DNA from: Filimonas zeae | GTDB taxonomy: Bacteria > Bacteroidota > Bacteroidia > Chitinophagales > Chitinophagaceae | Assembly (NCBI RefSeq): GCF_014641615.1 | Contig: NZ_BMIB01000004.1 | Coordinates: 434,001-498,000, forward strand | Length of the DNA stretch: 64,000 nt | Direction of reading: 5' to 3' | Part shown: positions 52,333-62,700 of the stretch, in pieces | How positions within the stretch are numbered: position 1 is the stretch's first letter | Layout of the letters: each line of letters begins with the position of its first letter | Notes under the pieces: model-generated | Told to the model about the DNA's origin: nothing | Seen by the model: only the letters and a program-made list of their open reading frames with translations | Databases searched by the model: none | Program-made: the position numbers and the translations under genes

Positions 52333-52460
52333 ATGCTAAGTAAATGGCTGATAATGTTGCATCAGCAACAACAACGAAAAGAAGAGATGTAATGCGACAT
52401 GCAAAACAACTGGAATGGATATGCAGTTAGTCTGGTTGCCATAATTAACATTTTGAAGTG

Positions 52461-52493
52461 CAAATATAGGGCTTGAATAAATAAACCCACAAT
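52461..52493 (-). promoter_or_regulatory. Putative promoter of the locus 4 susC
   Basis: On the minus strand, -7 box TATATTTG (52468-52461; a full match to TAnnTTTG) with -33-like ATTG (52493-52490) 21 bp away. The expected start is near 52454, giving a 5' leader of about 230 nt for susC. Confidence 0.6.
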
Positions 52494-52557
52494 TTTAGTA
52501 GACTAAATAAATAAAATTACCGGTGGCCCGGAATACATTCTGCCAGTGCAACTTCAT

Positions 52558-53619
52558 TTACTTTTTTGCTTCAGGCTGCTGCAACAGTGCATTTGCTTCA
52601 AATGCACCGGCCAGTTGGTTAATCTGCTCCGGCAAAAGTGTTTGATTGCCATTGGCTATTACTATGCGATAGCGGAAAGTAAGAGATTCCCCTTTTTGTA
52701 AACGGAGGTTTAGCGCACTCCTTCCATTGGTGAACACAGCCTCGCCTAAGGGGTTAACGGCAAACAACCCGTAACCACGGGCATGCCAGAAAGCGGGGTA
52801 GTTAATATTCTTTGAATGATCTATAATAGCAATACTGACAGAATCGGCCCCCACCTTCCCGTATAAGAGGCACCATGCAGCCCGGCTGCTCCATACAGCA
52901 TCGCCCTGCTTACCTGCTGCGGAAAGATAGTTACCATTCTCTGTAAAAGCGGTATCGTTAGCAGCCACTTTACTTTTTGGATGTGGATACATCTGCAATG
53001 CACGGGTTACCCGCATGCCCAGCAAACCATCTTTCACATCTTTCATAAACACCGCTGTATTTGCTGTAAGGGTAGTAACCCGGTCTATAATACGCTGGTG
53101 ATTGTTTCCGGAAAATACCAACCGGGTATTCTCTTCCAGCAGCACCTGATTTCCCTGATTAGTCCAGTTGCTATGGTAATCCACTATTCCTTCTTTACCA
53201 CTACGCACCTGCTTTATCTTATCTGTCTTAATCCAACCGTAACGGCTTTTCTTCTCTTCAGGTATAGCGGTGGAATTATTCCAGAAGTCAAGTCCATTTA
53301 CACTTTCATAATTGAACCAGATACCCGTGTGATGTGGATGATCTACCGGCTCACCCGGAAGTGGAGGATAACCCCGTGTTACCAGGGTACCATTGGCAGC
53401 ATACACAGGATATAGAACAGGCTTTTCCAGACTATCCTGGTAACAGAGGCTGGTAAAGAGTTGGTTATTGATAAGAATATCTACTTTATGGGCAGTATCG
53501 TTTTTTATTACCTGTACCCGATCCATTGTTTGCGCCCAACCGGCATAGCCGGATAAAACACCTGCAGCAATACAAAAAAACGGTTTTACATACAGCAGGA
53601 TATTGATAATCTGTTTCAT
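52558..53619 (-). CDS. PmoA-like (PF14100/DUF6807) secreted protein
   Basis: A 353-residue protein found in many Bacteroidota carbohydrate loci under the misleading name 'methane oxygenase PmoA'; its activity is not established. I start at ATG 53619 (MKQIINILLYVKPFFCIAAGVLSGYAGWAQ, signal peptide); a longer frame up to 53757 would overlap the GH78 gene and carries Cys-rich non-signal sequence. Seen: a beta-rich fold, the His cluster PVDHPHHTGIWFNYESVNGLDFWNN (about 92-116), and WHARGYGLFAVNPLG near the end. The His-rich loop suggests metal or substrate binding. It is the last gene of locus 5, 121 bp after GH78. Confidence 0.88.
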   Translation of the reverse strand: MKQIINILLYVKPFFCIAAGVLSGYAGWAQTMDRVQVIKNDTAHKVDILINNQLFTSLCYQDSLEKPVLYPVYAANGTLVTRGYPPLPGEPVDHPHHTGIWFNYESVNGLDFWNNSTAIPEEKKSRYGWIKTDKIKQVRSGKEGIVDYHSNWTNQGNQVLLEENTRLVFSGNNHQRIIDRVTTLTANTAVFMKDVKDGLLGMRVTRALQMYPHPKSKVAANDTAFTENGNYLSAAGKQGDAVWSSRAAWCLLYGKVGADSVSIAIIDHSKNINYPAFWHARGYGLFAVNPLGEAVFTNGRSALNLRLQKGESLTFRYRIVIANGNQTLLPEQINQLAGAFEANALLQQPEAKK

Positions 53620-53740
53620 ATGAGGTGGTTTTACCAGCAAGCGATGATTACAAACCGTTGCTTCTTTTGAATGATAAACACCACAAAAGGAGCAGCGGAT
53701 GGAAAGATAGCGATAGCAAACCAAATAGTTGCACACCCAC

Positions 53741-56158
53741 CTAAAACCGATACTCATTTTTCCCTTCCTTTAACGGATACGTTTTACCCTTCCAGATAAA
53801 AACACCAGTTAAACCAGCAGGTAATGCTATTACTGCGGCAGCGCTATTCTTCGCCTCCTTATTTATCATTACCTGAATGTTCCCTGCCGGCAACGGCATA
53901 CTCCCTGATACAAAAGTCAATTGCCCCATGGCAGGCTTTACCTGTACTGTTTTAAAGCCTGCCGTTAGTGGCGTAATACCACAAAGCGTTGCCAGAAAAT
54001 CATAATTAGGGCTGGCGCTCCACGCGTGGCAGTCAGATCGGCTGGGGTCTGGCGTTTCAGCAAAAGTAGTCAGCCCTTCTTTCAGCATTTGCCGCCATGG
54101 CGTTAACTGCTCATAATACCGCTCTGCCATACCTGCTTTTTTCAATGCCTGCACCAGATAAAACCGGTAATAAAAGCTGGCCTGCGCCAATGCACTATCG
54201 TGTAGTAAACGGTTTAGTACATTTACCTGCTGCCGGGCATCAACAGCCCCGGATAGCACAGCCATAATATTGGTATGCTGGCTGAAAGCGTTTTTATCCG
54301 GCGTATCACCCAGTAAACCGCGGCGTGCATCAAAACAATGTTCATAAGTACCCTTGTTAAGCCTGCCTGCCATAAACTGGTAACGGCGCGCTTCTTCCGT
54401 TCTGCCAAAATGTTGAAACAAGGTGGCCGCCTGTGCCAGTGTGTAAGCATAGTGCAGTGTAAGCACTGCAGCATTGCCATCCGTTGCACCAGGCGGTACA
54501 CCCATGGGTATATAGGTTGAAGTCCAGTCTGTAAAGTTCCACCATTGCATAGGCCCCAGCATAGCTTTGCCGGTATCTATATGTTTTTCATACCAGCTTA
54601 GCACACCCGCAGCAGCATCCAGATATTGCCTCAGAAAAACATCATCACTGCGGTGCATCATAAAGTCGTACAACATAGATACCCAGTACAGCGAAAAAGG
54701 AGGTATTACCTGCAGGCGGTTACTGGGGTAACGCCCCTGCGTAAGCCCTTCCGGTACGCGTGAATTATAAAAATCGTTGATTGCCTTTTTCATCAACCGG
54801 TGATCTCCGCTCATATACAACGATATCAGTGCCTGTATACGCGTATCTCCAATATATTGCAGCTGCTCATAGTAAGGGCAATCATAGTAGGTATCGCCTG
54901 CACAAAGCCGGGCAGTACGCCAGCCCACCTTCCATATTTCTTTTAACGTGGTGTCACTGCTTGTAAAAGAAGCTTTTTCCTGAAAAGGATAGCCCGTATA
55001 CATACCATATATATCTTCCAATACCAGCGGTTCCTGGCCGGTTACAATATCCAGTTGTATATAACGGAATGCACGCTGTACCAGCGGGCGAAAAATGCGT
55101 TTCTCCTGCCCATCCGGCTCAAACAGGTCATAATTGCCTATCAGTTCTTTCCCTTCTATCTCATTGCGGTTTCCCTTGCGTCCATTGTTAAAAAGCGCTT
55201 CGGCATAGCTTATCTTAACAGAAGCTCCTCTGCCCCTGCTTACCACCAGTTCAGGGTAAGCCATAGTATTAAAAGACTGATCCAATAATAAACTTGCTTT
55301 TTTTCCCGCCGGAATAAGTACCGGCGCTTTACCATTCAGAAAGTGCTCATCGGCTTGTACACCATCGGTTCGCCTGGTTTTATGGAGCCGTTGAAACGTT
55401 TGCTCCATAAAAGGAATGGTACGCGGCAATAACGTCCAGCGATTATCCGTGCCGTAGCCAACGGGTACGGCAGCGGAACCCACTTTTACGGCATGCGGCC
55501 ATGCCCGTGCATCAAACAAAGACTTTTCCCAACCCCAGGGATAGTTTGCTGCTATAAAATGATCACCCGGCCCCAATGCAAAGTAGGTTTTAAGCAGCGA
55601 GCCGTTATTGAGCGAGCAGGGCCGGTAAGCACTGTCAGCGAATACCTGCCAGCTGGTATCGGTATTCACCAGCCGCTCCGCAGCACCACTACCCTGCAAT
55701 ACAAAGCCTGTTTGGTTAGATACCTGCGCCACGGCGGCATACTCCCCCATGTTCCATACCAATGCAGCTATTACGTTTTCACCCTCCTTTAAAAAAGGAG
55801 CGATATCAAAACTATCAAAGTACCAGTTATACAAATCGCCCTGCGCCGGACCAAAGCATACCGGAGTACCATTTACAAACAGCCGGTAGCGGTTATCGGC
55901 CGTAAGGTGTATTACAAATTTTTCCGGTTTGCGCTGTAGCTGTATCTTTTTTCTGAAATGATACACCCCATAGCCACGCTGGGCTACCCCAGGGCAGGTA
56001 ATCCACTGCGCTCCCCAGGGCTTGCTTAATAAATCAGCATGCACCAGCGGTTGCTGACCGGCACACAGCATGGTAAGGCTGCAAAAACAGGCCAACAGAA
56101 AAAATGGCAACCTGCATAAGCCTCTGGCATTACTCACATCCAATATTCCTGCTTTCAT
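53741..56158 (-). CDS. GH78-like alpha-L-rhamnosidase
   Basis: A predicted exo-enzyme releasing alpha-L-rhamnose. The start ATG 56158 leaves 16 bp after the GH97 stop; a longer frame up to 56209 would overlap GH97. The 805 residues begin with a hydrophobic signal (about 17-33). Accessory beta-sandwiches follow (about 45-300; RLFVNGTPVCFGPAQGDLYNWYFDSFDIAP is the rhamnosidase N-domain type). The (alpha/alpha)6 barrel begins near residue 395 with TTLKEIWKVGWRTARLC and carries DCPYYEQLQYIGDTR (Asp426, Glu431, Asp438), a variant of the standard DCPxRxERxGWxGD. A jelly-roll end follows (GFKTVQVKPAMG). The missing Arg and Trp of the standard motif put it in a divergent clade, so rhamnose specificity is likely but not certain. 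Confidence 0.85.
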   Translation of the reverse strand: MKAGILDVSNARGLCRLPFFLLACFCSLTMLCAGQQPLVHADLLSKPWGAQWITCPGVAQRGYGVYHFRKKIQLQRKPEKFVIHLTADNRYRLFVNGTPVCFGPAQGDLYNWYFDSFDIAPFLKEGENVIAALVWNMGEYAAVAQVSNQTGFVLQGSGAAERLVNTDTSWQVFADSAYRPCSLNNGSLLKTYFALGPGDHFIAANYPWGWEKSLFDARAWPHAVKVGSAAVPVGYGTDNRWTLLPRTIPFMEQTFQRLHKTRRTDGVQADEHFLNGKAPVLIPAGKKASLLLDQSFNTMAYPELVVSRGRGASVKISYAEALFNNGRKGNRNEIEGKELIGNYDLFEPDGQEKRIFRPLVQRAFRYIQLDIVTGQEPLVLEDIYGMYTGYPFQEKASFTSSDTTLKEIWKVGWRTARLCAGDTYYDCPYYEQLQYIGDTRIQALISLYMSGDHRLMKKAINDFYNSRVPEGLTQGRYPSNRLQVIPPFSLYWVSMLYDFMMHRSDDVFLRQYLDAAAGVLSWYEKHIDTGKAMLGPMQWWNFTDWTSTYIPMGVPPGATDGNAAVLTLHYAYTLAQAATLFQHFGRTEEARRYQFMAGRLNKGTYEHCFDARRGLLGDTPDKNAFSQHTNIMAVLSGAVDARQQVNVLNRLLHDSALAQASFYYRFYLVQALKKAGMAERYYEQLTPWRQMLKEGLTTFAETPDPSRSDCHAWSASPNYDFLATLCGITPLTAGFKTVQVKPAMGQLTFVSGSMPLPAGNIQVMINKEAKNSAAAVIALPAGLTGVFIWKGKTYPLKEGKNEYRF

Positions 56159-56174
56159 AATACAGTACTTAATA

Positions 56175-58190
56175 TTACTGTTGGGTAAATGTGGCCACCC
56201 AACCACCACCAGGTGCCAGATGTATCTGGTACTGCGTTGCGGGCGTAACCATCGTTTCTTCTTTCTTATAATCCGCAGCCATACGATCTGCGTTCACACC
56301 ATCACTAAACACCCGCGCCCGGTAGTTACCTGGCTGCAGAAAAGAAAGAGAGATGGTCATATCCTGCGGCTCCCAACTACCCAGTGCGCCAACATACCAG
56401 GTATCCCCTTTTCTTCTGGCAATAGCTGCATAAGCCCCTGCTTTACCTGCCACTGCTACCGTTTCATCAAATACGGTAGGTACGCCAGCAATAAACGCTG
56501 TGCAATCCCGCTCTTTCTCATAGCTGGCAGGGTTATCAGACAGCATATTCAATGGCGCTTCAAATACCACATACATCGCCATCTGATGGCAGCGTGTACC
56601 CTGGCTCATAGGTGTGGATATGGAGGAATAAAAATCCTTACGGGTGCTGTTACGCATGGCCCCCGGTGTATAATCCATAGCACCAGCCACCATACGGATA
56701 AAAGGTATAGAAACGGCATGTTGAGGAAAATCTACTTTGGTAGGAAACTTAGCCATTTCCAAACCATATACGCCTTCATAATTCAACACATTGGGATAGG
56801 TACGCATAAGACCTGTGGGTTTGCAGGCGCCATGAAAATCCAGCAACAGATGATGTTGCGCCGCTTTTTGGGCAGCGCGGTAATAAAACCTCATCATCTT
56901 CTGGTCATCACGGTTTATAAAATCTATTTTAAAACCCTTTATGCCCATTCCGGCATATCTGGCAAATGCTTCATCCATCACGGCATTGGTGGGATACATG
57001 CCACCCCAAAGCCATACGCCTACATTTTTCTGCTTACCGTAATCTATAATAGCCTGCAAATTTATCTGAGGTACTATTTTCATAATATCCCCTTTCTCCG
57101 CCCATCCTTCATCCAGCATAATATACTCCAGGTGGTGGGCGGCTGCAAAGTCTATATAGTACTTATAAGTTTCTGTATTAATACCCGCGCGAAAATTTAC
57201 CTGAGAAATATTCCAGTCGTTCCACCAGTCCCAGGCTACTTTACCAGGTTTTATCCAGGATATATCACTGATTCTGGAAGGCGCCGCCAGTTTAAATACC
57301 ATATCGCTGTTCAGCAATTCTTTGTCCTCCCTGCTGCATACAATTACCCGCCAGGGAAAAGAACGTGTGCCTGCTGTTCGGGCAATATAATCTGCCTGGC
57401 TAACAATGCGGGCCTGCGTCATATTATACCCGCCTTGTTTTTCCGATAATGGATAAGGTGGAAACTCCGTTGTAAGTGCAGTTCCCGCTTGTTGCTTACG
57501 CAGGTACATACCAGGATATTCTTCTACGTCGGCTTCGGTAATTACGGCTTTTGCCCCATCCCGCAAAGCAATCATCATAGGCAGGTAAATCAGCGAATCA
57601 GTAGAAACGGCAGACAAAGGAATATGGCTATAAGGCGTTTCGTAAGAATGTTCGTACTGGTTGCTGCGGGAGGATATAACAAATGGCGTATAGGTTTGAA
57701 AATCGGCCGCAAAATCAAATGCGGCTGTTTCAGACATAACCACCAGCGAATCTTTCCGCTTTGTAAAAAACCGGTAAGCAACACCCTCATTGTAAGCCCT
57801 GCATATAATACCATAATTGCCTTTCAGGGTTAGTATCAGTTGCCTGCAATCATCTGCCACCTGCGCCTTCTTATAAAAGGGTGAAGGGATATGCTGATTG
57901 ATGCGCTCTTCCCTGGCACTTACCACCACCGGCTGTTTGCCCAAACGCTCCCCGGTTTGCAACAGCATGCTTATTTCACCTTGTTTTATCAGCTGCTGAC
58001 CATGAAAGGTTACAGACCATTGCAGCGACTGGCCCACATAAAAAACTGCGGATGTTTTGCCGTCTGGTGAGGTTAACTGGTATTGCTTAACCCGTTGGGC
58101 ATGTACATTAACAACCAGGCACACCAGCACAGCCAACAGGCAAACCAACCCGCGTTGAAAACACATTATAGATTGTATCAGGTAAAACAT
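56175..58190 (-). CDS. GH97-family glycosidase (SusB-like fold)
   Basis: An alpha-glycosidase of 671 residues with a signal peptide (about 9-31, ending VNVHAQ). It acts in the periplasm on alpha-linked galactose or glucose. The N-terminal beta-sandwich (about 35-290; YQLTSPDGKTSAVFYVG) precedes the barrel from VAWDWWNDWNI (about 318-328), YIMLDEGWA, VGVWLWGGM, GIKGFKIDFINRDDQ (Asp423), LLDFHGACKPTGL, and VLNYEGVYGLE (Glu472). In GH97 a nucleophile Asp at the KIDF place is typical of retaining alpha-galactosidase-type members, while inverting SusB-type enzymes use Glu residues elsewhere. I therefore lean to alpha-galactosidase (inference). It lies 24 bp after susD and ahead of GH78. Confidence 0.92.
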   Translation of the reverse strand: MFYLIQSIMCFQRGLVCLLAVLVCLVVNVHAQRVKQYQLTSPDGKTSAVFYVGQSLQWSVTFHGQQLIKQGEISMLLQTGERLGKQPVVVSAREERINQHIPSPFYKKAQVADDCRQLILTLKGNYGIICRAYNEGVAYRFFTKRKDSLVVMSETAAFDFAADFQTYTPFVISSRSNQYEHSYETPYSHIPLSAVSTDSLIYLPMMIALRDGAKAVITEADVEEYPGMYLRKQQAGTALTTEFPPYPLSEKQGGYNMTQARIVSQADYIARTAGTRSFPWRVIVCSREDKELLNSDMVFKLAAPSRISDISWIKPGKVAWDWWNDWNISQVNFRAGINTETYKYYIDFAAAHHLEYIMLDEGWAEKGDIMKIVPQINLQAIIDYGKQKNVGVWLWGGMYPTNAVMDEAFARYAGMGIKGFKIDFINRDDQKMMRFYYRAAQKAAQHHLLLDFHGACKPTGLMRTYPNVLNYEGVYGLEMAKFPTKVDFPQHAVSIPFIRMVAGAMDYTPGAMRNSTRKDFYSSISTPMSQGTRCHQMAMYVVFEAPLNMLSDNPASYEKERDCTAFIAGVPTVFDETVAVAGKAGAYAAIARRKGDTWYVGALGSWEPQDMTISLSFLQPGNYRARVFSDGVNADRMAADYKKEETMVTPATQYQIHLAPGGGWVATFTQQ

Positions 58191-58214
58191 GATTACTGTA
58201 ATAAAATGAAAAAC

Positions 58215-59729
58215 TTAATAACCCTGGTTTTGTGTGTACAGCCCCGGCCTTACATCCAGTTGCGATTGCGGTACCGGATATAACACAAACTCTTTTACCA
58301 CAGGCTCTATCTGTTTTAAATCGTCATCCGTTTTAATCCAGTTGTTCATGGTAGTAACAAGGGTGCCGCTTCGCTGTAAATCAAACCAACGGCTGCCCTC
58401 ACCCACCAGCTCGCGCCTCCGCTCCTGATACAACTGCTCCAGTGTTACTCCTGAAACAGGGGCAATTTTAGCACGGGTGCGTACCAGGTTTACAATAGAA
58501 TCTACCTCTTCCTGTGTACCACCGGCAGCCCCCTGCAGTATGCACTCTGCTTTCAGCATCAGCACATCGGTATAACGGATGGCCATAAAGTTGATACCCC
58601 AGTCTCTTATGTTCACCGGTACTTTGGTACTATCCATATACTTTCTCAGGTAAGGTCTGTTACCGGGTATACCTAAAGCAGTATAGTACAGTAAGAAGTT
58701 AGTTTTGGCCCTTACATCCACAGCGGTGTCATATGTTCTGTATAAATCAAAAGAGGTTGGTCTTCCTGCTCCACCCAACTGTGCAGGCTTTTGCAATACA
58801 GTAGTAAAGTAAGAATCGGGTACAGTTAGCGATACAAACGAGGCACCCAGTACAGGATTCAAACCAGACACATGCATTACATCAAACACCGCCTCCTTAT
58901 TTACATTCGGGTTTTGATTGGCATAAGAAAAAATGCTGGCATAGTTGGTATTAAAAGTATATACCTTACTGTTAATCACTTCATTAATCAGCCTCAACGC
59001 CTCCGTCCACTCATTAGATGCCAGGCCCGGGCCTTCTATAGAATAAGTAGCGCCTGAACGCGCCATGTATACCATGGCCAGCAGACTGCCTGCCGCGTAT
59101 CTGGTAGCCCTGCCTACATCTGCTCCGGTATAAGAAGCCGGTAATACTTCCATAGCATATTTCAGATCTTCAATAATCTGCGCATACACCTCTGCTACCG
59201 GTGTACGCGGAATAGTTACCGCTTCTCCAGGCAACACCGTTTTTACCACCAATGGCACCTTGCCAAAATAACGTACCAGATCAAAGTAATAAAAGGCACG
59301 TAAAAATCTCACCTCTGCTCCCAGCCTGTTACGCAATACTTCGGACGATATTATATTTCCCTTTAATTCCAGTTGCTCCAGAAAATAGTTGGCGCGGAAA
59401 ATGGCATTGTAATCATCATTCCAGGCAGCTTCTACATACACATTACTTACTGCGTTTCTGCGGAATGAGTTAATGGCATCATAAGGCTGTGTACCCAGTA
59501 CAGAAGCAGCGTATAGATTATCAGACCGCGTTTCAGAAAGGTTCATCAAACGGTCAGGATAAGCACGGAGACCATTGTATACAGCCGCTACGCCCTGCAA
59601 AAAATCTTCCTGGTTTAAGTAAAAAATCTTTGTGGTACCTGAGGAAGGTGGAACAACATCCAGACTTCTTTTGCAGGAAGAAAAAAGCACCACCAGCATA
59701 CAACCTGTTATAGCAATTATTTTATTCAT
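58215..59729 (-). CDS. SusD/RagB-family lipoprotein (locus 5)
   Basis: The lid of the locus 5 SusC. It has 504 residues; the signal ends LFSSC (Cys19). Family segments: NRLGAEVRFLRAFYYFDLVRYFGKVPLV (about 130-158), IRYTDVLMLKAECILQGAAGG, LYQERRRELVGEGSRWFDLQRSG, and the end LYPVPQSQLDVRPGLYTQNQGY. It lies 10 bp after susC. The presumed ligand is a glycan with rhamnose and alpha-galactose or alpha-glucose ends, from the GH78/GH97 neighbours. Confidence 0.95.
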   Translation of the reverse strand: MNKIIAITGCMLVVLFSSCKRSLDVVPPSSGTTKIFYLNQEDFLQGVAAVYNGLRAYPDRLMNLSETRSDNLYAASVLGTQPYDAINSFRRNAVSNVYVEAAWNDDYNAIFRANYFLEQLELKGNIISSEVLRNRLGAEVRFLRAFYYFDLVRYFGKVPLVVKTVLPGEAVTIPRTPVAEVYAQIIEDLKYAMEVLPASYTGADVGRATRYAAGSLLAMVYMARSGATYSIEGPGLASNEWTEALRLINEVINSKVYTFNTNYASIFSYANQNPNVNKEAVFDVMHVSGLNPVLGASFVSLTVPDSYFTTVLQKPAQLGGAGRPTSFDLYRTYDTAVDVRAKTNFLLYYTALGIPGNRPYLRKYMDSTKVPVNIRDWGINFMAIRYTDVLMLKAECILQGAAGGTQEEVDSIVNLVRTRAKIAPVSGVTLEQLYQERRRELVGEGSRWFDLQRSGTLVTTMNNWIKTDDDLKQIEPVVKEFVLYPVPQSQLDVRPGLYTQNQGY

Positions 59730-59739
59730 GGCAATTCAA

Positions 59740-62700
59740 TTAAAATGAAAGATTTACACCTACAATCAAAGATTTGGCAAGCGGCAGTCCACCATAGTCG
59801 CCAGACTGTGGATAGTTGCCGTTACCGCTCAGGTCTGTATTGGCCGATTCAGGATTGGCCCCACCGTAGTATTTATCTTTCCCAAAAAAGTTTTCCAGCG
59901 ATACAAACATGCGTGCGCTGCCCACACCGGCTTTCTTCAACAGGGTTTTCAGGTCGTACCCCAGTGTAATAGCTCTTACGCGCAGGTAGTCTGACGAATA
60001 CAGCCAGTCTGTATTTACAATACTGCCGAAAGTGGAATAGGCTTTATCCCTTACGCCACTGCCCGGGTTTTCAGGCGAGCGCCAGCGATCTCTGTAATCA
60101 CCCAGTTGGTTGTAGATGTAACCAAAACCTGTTTGAGATACCGCGCGCCCCAGTATAGAGTAAATAGAACCACCTACCTGCCCCTGTACCAGTACACGTA
60201 AATCAAAGCCTTTATAATTAAGCGTATTGGTAACGCCCCAGGTATAATCCGGGTTAGGATGTCCTACCACCTGGCGGTCACCGGCATCTATAATACCATT
60301 CCGGTCATAATCTTCATATCTGGCGTCGCCTACAGTTTGCGCCCCGTATCGTGCCACCTTGGCATTAATATCATCCTGTGTAAGTGTACCTATTCTTTTA
60401 ATTACATAAATACTGTTAATAGATTCTCCCACTTTCAATACTGTGTTGGCCACTGTAGTATAAAGGGATGGTACCAGTATTTGCGTTTGCCCGCTACCTA
60501 ACGCCACCACCTTATTAGAATTGTGTGCCAGCTGCACATTGGTAGTCCACTGCAGCTGTTTGATTACAATATTTTTAGTACTCAACTGTATCTCCCACCC
60601 TTTGTTACGTACCTGGCCTACGTTATCCAATGCAATCTGAAAGCCGGTTACTTCCGGTACTGCCACATTCATCAGCATGTTTCTGGTAAGTCTGTTGTAA
60701 TAATCAAACGAAGCGGTAATACGGCCCTTAAACAAGCCAACATCCAAACCTATATCGGTAGTAGCCGATTTTTCCCATTTAAGATTAGGGTTGGGTAATC
60801 TGTTAGGCGCCTGGCCAATAGCCGGTGCCTGGGTAGAGCCGAAAACATATCCGTACGAAGCGGTGGTAGCAGTAGCACTGAAATCGCCAATGTTATTGTT
60901 ACCCGTAACACCATAACTTATCCGCAGCTTCAGATCGCTTATTTTGTCAATGCTTCTGATAAACGGTTCTTCGCTCATTTTCCAGGCTACAGAAGCTGCC
61001 GGAAACACACCCCACCTTGTATTCTCCCCAAAACGGGATGAACCATCTGTACGTATGCTTCCGCTAAACAGATATTTGCTCCTGAAAGCATATTGTACCC
61101 GGCTGAAGTAAGACAACAATATGTTTTGGCTGGCAGATGTACGGCCCTGAATACCCGCCGCATAGTTCAGTGTTTTTACATAAGCGTTTGTATAACCACC
61201 CACCGAGTTCATGGCAGAGTTGTCGGAAGTGAAATTATTATACGATTGGCCCAGCAATACATTCAGGTTATGCCCACCAGTAAGGTTGCGGGTATAATTC
61301 AACGTATTCTCATTTACAAAAGCCTGATAATTGTTGGTCTGGTAACCACCGGAAGTATTAACAGTAGTTTGCGAATTGCGCACATTCAGCAGGTTAGAAA
61401 CGGTATAGGGAACGTAGCGTGTATAATTGCTGTTTGAAAAATCTACGTTTACAGACGTTTTAAAGTTCAGCCCTTTGATAATGGTGTAAATACCATATAC
61501 AGAAGCTACTGTTCTGAAACGTTTGGTTTCACCAACCTGGTTCAATGCTTTCTGCACCGGGCTGTTAAACTGTACCGCCCAGTTGTAGGGGTTATTGCCG
61601 TAGGTGTTCGTATACAACCCGGCAGAATCTTCCACTATGGGCGTCATATTCAGCGCCTGATGAAAAATTACATCCTTACCCTCCACACCCGGGTCTCTTA
61701 ACAACGAATAGCTGGGTGAAAGATTGATACCTAATTTCAGTTTCTGATTAAAGTTGGCTTCTACATTGGCACGTGCCGAATACAGATTATTGCTGGTACC
61801 TATTACTATACCTTCCTGTCTGATATTGTTTACAGAAAAAAAGTAGTTCACATTACTGCTGCCCCCACTTGCCGATACCTGATAGTTTTGTTGCAGTCCC
61901 TTACGAAAAATTTCATCCTGCCAGTCTACATACCGCAACCCCGGATGCCCCGGTTGCGCCCAGCGCGGATCGGGTATATAAGAAATGTTGTTGGCACCAA
62001 TGATAGAAATACGCTTATCCCGGTCGTCCTGCGCAGTGGCACCGCGCGAACCGTAAGCAGATACATAGGCGGCATTAATCATCTCTGTTGCCCGGTCTGC
62101 CCATTCCTCACCGTTCAGCATATCCACTTTCCGGTTAGCCTCATTATAACCTGCTGAGCCAGACACCTGTATCCGGGCCTTGCCTACCTTTCCCTTTTTA
62201 GTGGTAATCAGTACCACACCATTAGAACCTCTGGAGCCGTAGATAGCAGCCGCAGCAGCATCTTTCAACACTTCTATTGATTCAATATCATCGGGGTTAA
62301 TATTGTCCAGTGCATTACCTCCGGAAAATCCACCCGTACCATCCTGCACAGACTGCCCCAGCGGAAAACCATCCAATACATATAAAGGCTCAGTATTGGC
62401 AGAGATGGAGCCTGAGCCCCTTACCTGTATGCTGAATGCTTTACCCGGCAAACCGGTTGTTTGTTTTACGTTTACCCCCGCAATCTGCCCCACCAATGCC
62501 TGGTCTACACGGCTTATAGCCCTGTCGGTTATAGCTTCAGAGTTGAGAGAAGCAATAGCATAAGAAACATTCGATTTCTTTTGCGATCCATAACCAATCA
62601 CAATTACACTATCCAGGCTGGTACTGTTTGTTTTCAATACAATGTTCAGCACCTTGCTACCGGTAACCGGCACTTCCTGTGTTTCATATCCCACATAAAT

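Larger units (their letters stand above)
52226..52557. promoter_or_regulatory. Leader and control region of locus 4 (332 bp, no gene)
   Basis: It holds, from left to right: the plus-strand promoter and RNA (52201-52332), a small GTTGC-ATCA-GCAAC hairpin (52354-52367), and the leftward susC promoter (52461-52493). No terminator for the upstream PmoA-like gene is visible between 52500 and 52557, so some read-through from locus 5 into this leader is possible. Confidence 0.6.

Noticed and set aside
56070-57449. A 459-codon open frame on the plus strand inside GH97/GH78
   Set aside because: It lies opposite genes with complete catalytic motifs. Its product is rich in His, Tyr, Ile and Arg with no fold signature, which is what the reverse complement of a conserved gene gives.
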